A stretch of 64,000 nt of DNA from Microbotryum silenes-acaulis (lineage: Eukaryota; Basidiomycota; Microbotryomycetes; Microbotryales; Microbotryaceae): NCBI GenBank assembly GCA_003665825.1, contig QPFY01000004.1:930001-994000 (forward strand), given 5' to 3'. A program made the position numbers and the translations under genes. Under the pieces are notes generated by a model. The model was not told the DNA's origin. It worked only from the letters and a program-made list of their open reading frames with translations, and did no database searches. Positions 56,884 to 64,000 of this stretch are shown here, piece after piece. The first letter of the stretch is position 1. Each line of letters starts with the position of its first letter.

Positions 56884-58500
56884 CTAAGCGACGACAGTTT
56901 CCTCGGCCTTGACCTTCTTCTGGCGAGATCTCGGCTCCTCGTCCTCCCCGCCGCCGTGGAACAGTCCTACGCCTTCGCGTATCAGGACGATAGTGATTTC
57001 GAACGCGATCAAGAGGATGATGATCCACTCCAAGCGATGGGACGTCTTGGTGTTGAGCAATTCCATCAGAGTGCCTGTAGTCGAACCCGTAGCGAGTAAG
57101 TTGGAATTGCACAGTCCGCAAGCATCGCTTCCCTTGAGGCACTCACTCTGCAACTGGAACGCGTAATCGACGCGATCGTTCAGGTTCCTTAACCTCGAAT
57201 CGAATTCAAGCGCTTTACAAACGCTCGTATAGTACCCATGCAACTTCTCATCATCCCACAAGAATTCGGGTTCGTCCAAGAGGTTCTCATCCTCGAGATT
57301 CAACTTTTGTCGAAAGCCGTGGAGGGTGCCGACGCGTTTGATGATATCGGTCTTACGCACGGGTGCTTCGGAACCGGATTCGAGGAGTTTGGGGATCGAA
57401 GCGACGTGCGAGGCAAAGGTGTCGAAGGCTTCTTCGTAGACGCCCAACTTGGTTACGCGCGCGATACCGGCGGAGAAGGCGAGGCGTGCGAGGAGGTCTT
57501 TGGACGGGCGCGAAGGAGTCGATTGGGGGGATGTTGTTGAAGAGATCTCCATTAAGGATCCGGAAAGGTGGACCGCATCACCCTGCATTCGGGTTTGACT
57601 GAGGAGGAGCGAAGTGAAGTGAGGGGTGTCAAAACAGGCAAATTCTTTCGCGGCACGACTCTGAAAATTTAAGACTGACCTCTTGCCCGTCCAATACTCC
57701 AACACCTCGGTCTCGAACTCATTATACCTCCCTTGCTCAACCCATCCAATCGTCGACTCCCGTGGCATTGTCTCGACTTTGGTTGATGCGTTTGTAGAGA
57801 CTGTCGAGGCTGGGCCCGAGGTGTTTCCGCCACCTCGGATGACGGTCCTCAAGAAGGCTTCTGTGCCGGCTTGCGACAAACCCCAACTGACGATGGTGCC
57901 CGATTCAAAAACAAAGATCTGACCCGTCTCCTTTGGGTGGCCATCCAACGAAGGTGGGGACCATTGAGGCAAATAGACGGCTTCGCCCAAGAGGTTGATC
58001 GCTCGATCCAACAAGCCGAGCGATTGGAGCGATTTGACCAAAGCGACGGTATCGTAGTGTTCTGCCGAGGTCAAAGCGACAACGAGACCGTCGGATGGGT
58101 CTTCGTGGGTCGCTTTGGGGGTCTTGAGCCCTAGGGGAAGGAGGGAGGGGAGAGGAGGGGTTGACGGGGACAAGGAGGCGACGGTGAGAGAGGGAGCGGA
58201 GGCGGTCGTCGAGGCGGAGATGGAAGATGAGGTGGAGCTCTTGGTCTTTTTCGCCTTGTGCTTCTTCTGTTGCGCTCGAGCTAGGGTAGAGGTGCTGGGC
58301 GTCGAGGTTGGGGTCGAGGAACCGTTGGGCGATCGCGAGGGTAAGGATGGTTCTGGCGCCGACGATGATGAAGAGGATGAGGACGAGGACGAGCTGAAAC
58401 GCAGACTAGTCGCTCTTGTAGATGCCCAAACCTGTGCCGCCGTCGGTCTTAGGGAGTTGATGCATTGTCGGCTTGTCGCCGTTCTCCACAAGGACTGCAT
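56884..58500 (-). CDS. RMD1 / DUF155 family protein, probably mitochondrial
   Basis: Member of the DUF155 family (yeast Rmd1/Rmd8, S. pombe Sif2, human RMND1); RMND1 supports mitochondrial translation. Exons 57680-58500, 57147-57598 and 56884-57074 give 487 aa. The N-terminus (MQSLWRTATSRQCINSLRPT) is a likely presequence, followed by a Ser-rich and Lys-rich linker. The domain shows FVFESGTIVSWGLSQAGTEA, TIGWVEQGRYNEFETEVLEY, RMQGDAVHLSGSLMEISS, KDLLARLAFSAGIARVTKLG and FLWDDEKLHGYYTSVCKALE. A C-terminal membrane span (LEWIIILLIAFEITIVLI) follows the typical HRLEWIIxxL motif. It converges on the sulfurtransferase gene with a 207-bp gap. Confidence 0.87.
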   Translation of the reverse strand: MQSLWRTATSRQCINSLRPTAAQVWASTRATSLRFSSSSSSSSSSSSAPEPSLPSRSPNGSSTPTSTPSTSTLARAQQKKHKAKKTKSSTSSSISASTTASAPSLTVASLSPSTPPLPSLLPLGLKTPKATHEDPSDGLVVALTSAEHYDTVALVKSLQSLGLLDRAINLLGEAVYLPQWSPPSLDGHPKETGQIFVFESGTIVSWGLSQAGTEAFLRTVIRGGGNTSGPASTVSTNASTKVETMPRESTIGWVEQGRYNEFETEVLEYWTGKRSVLNFQSRAAKEFACFDTPHFTSLLLSQTRMQGDAVHLSGSLMEISSTTSPQSTPSRPSKDLLARLAFSAGIARVTKLGVYEEAFDTFASHVASIPKLLESGSEAPVRKTDIIKRVGTLHGFRQKLNLEDENLLDEPEFLWDDEKLHGYYTSVCKALEFDSRLRNLNDRVDYAFQLQSECLKGSDACGLCNSNLLATGSTTGTLMELLNTKTSHRLEWIIILLIAFEITIVLIREGVGLFHGGGEDEEPRSRQKKVKAEETVVA

Positions 58501-58797
58501 CGTGGTGATCGTCCAGTGCTAGAGGCCAAGGAGGATGCCGGAGCGCGTAAGCTCTCGGCGATCCCGAATGACGGAACCGAACCGGGCTAGTACCGCGCTT
58601 ATGCCATACGCGCTGTCCCGGCTCAGCCGCGCTCCACCTTCGCAGTGGCTTCGCAGCAAGTTCGCAGCCGATCACGCGCGATCGCCTCGACCGACCACCA
58701 CCCACCTGCAGGCCACCTGACCCACCGACCACACAGCTCAGCTCAGCTCAGCTCAGCTCGAGCTAAGAGCTTCCTGGCGCGCACCTTTGCACACTTT
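58501..58797. promoter_or_regulatory. Divergent promoter of RMD1-like and LRR genes
   Basis: About 300 bp between two outward-facing starts. Contains five perfect AGCTC units at 58735-58759. Confidence 0.5.
58735..58759. repeat. Five tandem AGCTC pentamers
   Basis: Exact (AGCTC)5 ending 38 bp before the LRR protein start codon, so probably in its 5' UTR or core promoter. Confidence 0.9.
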
Positions 58798-60910
58798 ATG
58801 CCGCCCGACACGAGCACACGTCCACGAGCGGATCGTGGCAAAGGAAAGCAGGATCAACGACCTAGCAAGCCTTACCATAAGATAGGACAACCGGATCGGT
58901 CAGCTCCGACGCCTTCGCAACGACCCCACTTTGCCGCGCGGGGCGACCGACCACCTCGACCCCAGTCGGGCCCATCCCCATCGCCTGCATTATCGCCTGC
59001 ATTCCAACGTCCGAACCGACCTCGACCTCCCTTGCCCCCCCAAGGATCAACTCCCAAGCCCACACCTTCCTCACTGACGATCAAGGACCAGACGCTCAGC
59101 TCACCCCCGCAATTGGACGCCCATCCCCGGCTCGCCAAGCTCGAATTGACCTCGTGCCAGGGGCTCCGTTCGCTCGCCTTCCTTCGTTCGGCGAGGCATA
59201 CGTTGGCCAATCTCAATCTCAGCGGTACACCCTTGCCTGATTCGAATGCGTGGGAGCCCGTAAGGGAGCTGTCGACGCTCATTGGTCAATCTCCATCACT
59301 CTCAAAGGTTACCTCCATGGGCAGAAAGAGCTGATGGTTGTCGGTGTGCACAAAACAGTCCTCAACGTATCCAATTGTGGATTGAAACAAGTACCGTCGG
59401 TGATCGAATCGCTCGTCTCGCTCAAGGCGCTCGTCCTCTCCCACAACCACCTCACGACCTTGGATCACGTGAAGCGATTACCCCAACTCAACACATTAGG
59501 TATGTGCAAAAAAAGCTGTGGCCTATGTCTGGTGGTCGTGCTTGCTCAAAACTGACACGCCTCTCCCTCCCTCTCCCTCCCAGTGGTCTCATACAACTCG
59601 CTCACCTCCCTTCCTTCAGCGGACCTCTCCTCCCTCGGACAACTCAAGAAACTGTCCGCGTCGCACAACCTACTCACCTCGACCTCCTTACCCGATCTCT
59701 CGAATCTCACCCACCTCCGAGAAGTCCGTCTCTCCAACAACCCCAAACTCGCGCAGCTTCCTTTCCACTTTATCGCATGGGGCCATACACCCCTCCGGGA
59801 GAAGAAGGACGAAGAAGCCGATGATCAGACTGCCGAAGCAGCACCGAGACGAGTTGCTGGAAAGCAAGGTTTGGAAGTGGTCGATCTGGGCAGTTGCGGG
59901 TTCGAGGATTGGTTCGGCTTGAAGGAGTTGGCCAAACATCCGATTGTGAATTTGGTGCTCAAGGGGAATAAGGTTGTTGATGAAATGGTGGAGGAGGAGG
60001 GGTTCGAGGCCTATAGGACAAGGGTTGGTGCTCAAACCGGGCCCTCGCGCCGTACCCCCTTTACGCAGCTGTGCTCATATGATCTTTTGACTCTCAGTTG
60101 ACCACGCTGCTCTCGGACCTCAAGATCCTCGACAACGTGCGCTTTGACGCCAAGTTCGTCGAACTGAAACAAAAGCGCGACCAACGTACGCCACAACAAC
60201 GCGTCTTGGATGCCGGTCCAATGGGGTTAGCGATCAACGCCAAGAAGGAGAAACCGGTCGATATTCCTAAAAAGATGCTGGATGAGTTGGAGAGGGAGAA
60301 AGAGATGAGGAGGCGGAGGAAGGGGCTGGAGAGGAAGAGGAAGTTGATGGGGGAGACCGAAGGGGAGGGCGGGGACCCGGGCCAGAAGGATGAGGGAGCA
60401 GAGGCACAGGAGGAGAAAGAAACAGAGGAGGAGACAAAGGTCGAAGTTGTTGAAGCGGTACAGCAGAGGCGGAAGCGTGGGCGAGATGCAAAGCGGCTCG
60501 GGCGGAAAAAGGATATCGGCATTACTGCTTCGGGTGAGGTGAACAAGCCTACAGTGCAGGCTAAAGAGATACCGGCGGTGAAAGACAAGGAGGAACAGGC
60601 GGACGGGGAACCGGCCAAGAAGAAGAAGAAAACCAAGAAGGGTGGCGCACTGGACGCGCTCAAGGGCGACGGTAGCGAAGTCGTGGCCGGAGCAAAGTCT
60701 TCCTCGACACCAACAGAGGCAGCGAAGCAAAAAGAAACGCACGTCGCGGAGAACGAGGACCCGCCCAAGAAGGAAAAGACATCGGTACTCAAGGTTATTG
60801 AGGTCAAAAAGGGCAAGAAGGAGGCCAAGGCCAAAACGGCCGATGTCGAAGATTTGCTCGGGTTGGCCAAGGCACCCGAAGCGAGCTTGTTTGGTTCGGG
60901 ATGGGATTGA
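58798..60910 (+). CDS. Leucine-rich-repeat protein with Lys/Glu-rich tail
   Basis: Four exons (58798-59284, 59359-59499, 59584-60023, 60098-60910) give 626 aa. Residues 1-100 are Pro/Arg-rich. LRR units follow: LAKLELTSCQGLRSLAFL, LANLNLSGTPLP, VLNVSNCGLKQVPSVIESL, LKALVLSHNHLTTLDHV, SYNSLTSLPSADLSSL, LREVRLSNNPKLAQLP and GLEVVDLGSCGFEDWFGL. After DNVRFDAKFVELKQKRDQR comes a long, highly charged region rich in Lys/Glu (KKKKKTKK), possibly a nucleolar or nuclear targeting tail. I cannot assign an ortholog. A consensus AATAAA lies at 60995-61000, about 85 bp after the stop. An in-frame ATG at 58645 exists but precedes the pentamer repeat. Confidence 0.85.
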
Positions 60911-61172
60911 GGAGTGGCATACTTTGCATGTTTGACTTGGCTGTAGATTATTTTGTGTATGATTCTCTTATCGTCATGTTCAAGATTCGCTTTCAATAAA
61001 CCCCTGCGATTTTGACATTTGGGATCGGCGAGCTGGGATCATCCAGCGCTCGACTTCGATGACCCGTTGGACGACGCGGGCGCGCGGGCTCTCGGCTCCG
61101 CTCGCTGCCACCTCACCTTCACAGCTCGCCTCGCCTCTGCCCGCCTTACTCGCACCAAATACGCTCTGCAAG

Positions 61173-63118
61173 ATGATGTCGACTCGCACGGCCGTCCGAT
61201 TCGCCTCCAAGCGTATCTCTACTCCCGCTTCGGCTCGATCAGGTTGGTCCTGTCGTTGTTGCAGCTCGTCTGGAGCCGTCGATCGGCCGCACTAACTTCG
61301 CACGATCACGGGCGGCCATCTCCCTCTGCCCCTGTCGTTGCCGCGCTTGCTTCGTATTGCAGTCTCGATCGCTGCCCGACCTGTCTTGGCTTCGTCCGCT
61401 GTGACTGCGTTGAGGTCATCAGCATGCCGCTCTTCGACCCTTCTCCCCCTCCTTCGATCCGCACGTGAGTCACGCCGGAGTCGCGTTCCGTGGTCGACGG
61501 TAGATCGAGTGCGCTGATCCGTCGTCGATTAACCATGTGTACAGCCGCCTCCAAGGCTTTCTATGCCACCGAATCCAACAAATTCACTCGATCGCTTCCC
61601 CACATGAACATTGGTACCATCGGCCATGTGCGTTCACGGCTTTCACTTGCCACCCTTTTCTGAGCTTGGACCTCTGCGTCTTTTCCTTGGACTTTCTTAC
61701 CGAGGCGAGATGTGGGGAAAGGTATACATGGGTAGGGATAGGCGGCTGATTCCAAGATCTCCCTCGGAAATGCAACAGGTTGATCACGGCAAGACGACCT
61801 TGACGGCGGCCATCACGAAGGTCCTGGCCGAGGCGAGTGGCAAGGGTAAAGTGCTCGGCTACGACATGATCGACAAGGCTCCCGAGGAGAAGGCTCGTGG
61901 TATCACCATCGCCACCGCGCACGTCGAGTACGAGACCAAGTGAGTCCTGGTCCGAGGTCGTGGTGCTGAAAATACTATGCATTGTCAAGCAGCCAGAAAG
62001 ATCCGCGAGTGCTAACCTATCCCCCGCCTTGCTAAGGAACCGCCACTACGCCCACGTCGACTGCCCCGGTCACGCCGATTACATCAAGAATATGATTACC
62101 GGTGCTGCCCAGATGGACGGTGGTATCATCGTCGTCTCGGCCTCGGACGGTCAGATGCCCCAGACCCGAGAGCACTTGTTGCTCGCGCGCCAGGTCGGCA
62201 TCAAGAAGCTCGTCGTCTACATCAACAAGGTCGACCAGGTCGATGACCCGGAGATGCTCGAGCTCGTCGAGATGGAGATGCGCGACTTGCTCGCCACCTA
62301 CGGCTTCGATGGCGAGGGCACGCCCATCGTCAAGGGGTCCGCCTTGGCCGCTTTGGAGGGTCGCGATGACAAGATCGGCAAAGATTCCATCATGGAGTTG
62401 ATGGCCAGCGTCGATACGTGGCTCGATCAACCCCCGCGTGACTTGGAGAAGCCCTTCTTGATGCCCGTCGAGGACGTCTTTTCGATCCAGGGTCGTGGTA
62501 CGGTCGTCACCGGTCGTGTCGAGCGTGGTACCATCACCAAGGGTGCCGAAATCGAGATCGTCGGCATGGGCGAGCTGTTCAAGACGACCCTGACCGGTAT
62601 CGAGATGTTCCACAAGGAACTCGACCGAGGAGAAGCCGGTGACAACATGGGTGCCTTGCTCCGAGGTATCAAGCGAGAACAGGTCAAGCGAGGGATGGTC
62701 CTCGCCGTGCCCGGCTCGGTCAAGCCCGCCCGCAAGTTCTCGGCGTCGCTGTACGTCCTCACCAAGGAGGAAGGCGGTCGCTACACCCCCTTCATGAACA
62801 ACTACCGACCGCAGCTCTTCATCCGAACGAGTGACGTCACCGTCGGGTTGACGTTCCCCCCCGGTACGGAGAACGTCGATGAGAAGATGGTCATGCCCGG
62901 TGATAACGTCGAGGTCGTCGGTGAGCTCGTGCACGAGATTGCGCTCGAGGTTGGATCGAGGTTCACGCTCCGAGAAGGCGGGAAAACAGGTTAGTGGTGG
63001 CGCTTTTGATTTCGTATAATGCAATCGATGTAAGATGGACTGACCTATCACTTTGATCACTGCAGTTGGTACCGGTATTGTCACTGCTCTCCTTGATACA
63101 CCCGCGGCCAAGAAGTAA
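61173..63118 (+). CDS. TUF1: Mitochondrial elongation factor Tu
   Basis: GTPase delivering aminoacyl-tRNA to the mitochondrial ribosome. Exons 61173-61242, 61363-61464, 61545-61627, 61779-61939, 62037-62989 and 63066-63118 give 473 aa. The first two exons are nearly all presequence ([37 protein letters not shown]). Motifs: G1 GTIGHVDHGKTT (split by intron 3), [14 protein letters not shown]3 [15 protein letters not shown]4 [11 protein letters not shown]5 GSALAALEG, domain 2 [15 protein letters not shown] and domain 3 [14 protein letters not shown]. It is followed convergently by eL31. Confidence 0.96.
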
Positions 63119-63608
63119 ACCTCTCAAATGCAATGGTGACTCTTGGGCAATACAATGCCCACATTAGAAAAAATGAGCCAACTGTTCCTTGGAGCAGCGT
63201 GGCAGTAGTACTCAATCTCCCCAGACGATCTCTGTAACAATCCACTCTCTCTCTCTTATCATGATGTGACCACCAAGAAACGCCTTCTTTGTTTGCTTTC
63301 CTGAAATCTCACCACTCCCATTTCTCTCACACACACTCTTTTACCACGTTAACCGTGAACGAAAATCTGTGCTCTTCCTCAGTTGAATGTTCAAGGCCTC
63401 AAACTAGCCAGAGAAGCAAGCGTGCCCTACATATTGAGGGGTTACTCGTCTCCTATTCTGCCTCATTTCGATTCCAGGTTTACAACGACTCGTCATCAGA
63501 CACTAGTAAGCGAATGACGAGCTTTTTCGAGAGCTGATGCGAATGAAGAGAAAAACTGAGCAACGAGAATCCCCCTTTTTTGATTATCAAAGAAGAACTA
63601 GTGACAGT
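63119..63608. other. Convergent intergenic region, TUF1 and eL31
   Basis: Both 3' UTRs lie here. Only short unsupported ORFs. Nothing else seen. Confidence 0.4.
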
Positions 63609-63960
63609 TTACTCGTCGGCGTCAACGGCGGAGGTTTGCAGACCCTATGTTTTGGAGGCACACGAGGGAGGGATCAGTTCCTGCAAAGAAAAGCGATATA
63701 TTCCCCAGCTAGAGCCTTGCAAAACGCACCTTGAAATCCTTGGTCGGGACAAACGAGACCATGGTGTAGAGCTTCTCGTCCTTGGGGGCGTCCTCGTCGT
63801 CATTTCGGCGGCGGTGGCATCGCACTCGAATGCGGTGCGGCACGTTCTTAATCCCCTTGCCCCAGATGGCGGCGTTGAGGTTGACGTCGAGCAAGACCTT
63901 CTTGGTGCCCATCGCCTTGCGCGCAAACTCCTTGACGGCCTTGACGGCCGTAGGGGCACG
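63609..63960 (-). CDS. RPL31: 60S ribosomal protein eL31, 3' part
   Basis: Cytosolic large-subunit protein near the exit tunnel. Two exons are in the window: 63730-63960 and 63609-63644, together 88 codons including the stop. Sequence: [20 protein letters not shown], then [49 protein letters not shown] and [11 protein letters not shown], matching the eL31 family to its end. The N-terminal exon or exons lie beyond 64000; the acceptor is at 63961-63963. Confidence 0.95.
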
Positions 63961-64000
63961 CTGTGAAGCAGAGACACGAGAGCGCGCATTAGTATCCCCA

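Overview
The window is nuclear DNA from a filamentous or yeast-like basidiomycete. The coding genes are GC-rich and cut by many short GT...AG introns of about 50-120 nt. They include a fungal Git3/cAMP-receptor-like GPCR, a FunK1-type kinase, a class 2 DHODH and a Gcn4-type bZIP. The transposon relics (Helitron with a DUF6570-like N-terminus, DIRS-like reverse transcriptase, copia-like solo LTRs) are of kinds common in basidiomycetes. Pucciniomycotina (Microbotryomycetes-like) is my best guess from gene style, but the sequence alone does not fix the genus.

Layout. 1-55: start of a truncated minus-strand gene. 947-1558: a MITE-like element. 2256-8074 (-): DNA topoisomerase II, 13 exons. 8485-11469 (-): a dihydroorotate dehydrogenase of about twice normal size, divergent from 11715-12395 (+) mitoribosomal mL59. 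13020-14926 (-): GPCR. 15220-17514 (+): FunK1-like kinase. 18164-19948 (+): alanine-glyoxylate aminotransferase. 20183-23559 (-): TFIIIC 90-kDa subunit, 11 exons. 24.0-31.5 kb is a transposon graveyard (Helitron relic on -, DIRS-like relic on +, tandem repeats). 31529-32641 (-): Gcn4-like bZIP with a complex upstream region. 33.1-36.2 kb is gene-poor with low-complexity, AT-rich and orphan-exon sequence. 36263-38288 (-): NDUFAF7/MidA. 38.4-43.5 kb is a second TE-rich block (solo LTR with a target-site duplication, second Helitron relic). 43807-45518 (+): unknown 508-aa protein. 46233-48561 (+): N-acetylglutamate synthase. 48902-49178: second LTR copy. 49718-51323 (-): divergent eIF4E-family protein. 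51908-52683 (-): mitoribosomal uS7m, divergent from 53044-54561 (+) IPP isomerase. 54977-56676 (+): mercaptopyruvate/thiosulfate sulfurtransferase. 56884-58500 (-): RMD1/DUF155 protein, divergent from 58798-60910 (+) LRR protein. 61173-63118 (+): mitochondrial EF-Tu. 63609-63960 (-): ribosomal protein eL31, partial.

Functional themes. Many genes act in mitochondria: DHODH (pyrimidine synthesis), mL59, uS7m and EF-Tu (mitochondrial translation), NDUFAF7 (complex I assembly), NAGS (arginine synthesis), a sulfurtransferase and a probable RMD1-family inner-membrane protein. The Gcn4-like factor and the arginine gene ARG2 sit 14 kb apart, and both loci contain a perfect TGA(C/G)TCA site. Exon models were built by hand; where all coding phases close without stops I give exact exon coordinates.

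Most interesting points: a DHODH with an LEA-like amphipathic N-terminal region and a long C-terminal extension; an eIF4E paralogue in which the normally invariant eIF4G-contact Trp is replaced by His; a Gcn4 locus with a 200-bp tandem duplication and two uORFs; a solo LTR whose 5-bp target-site duplication sits inside a small tandem repeat; and two independent Helitron relics. I did not find a convincing wholly new multi-gene system.
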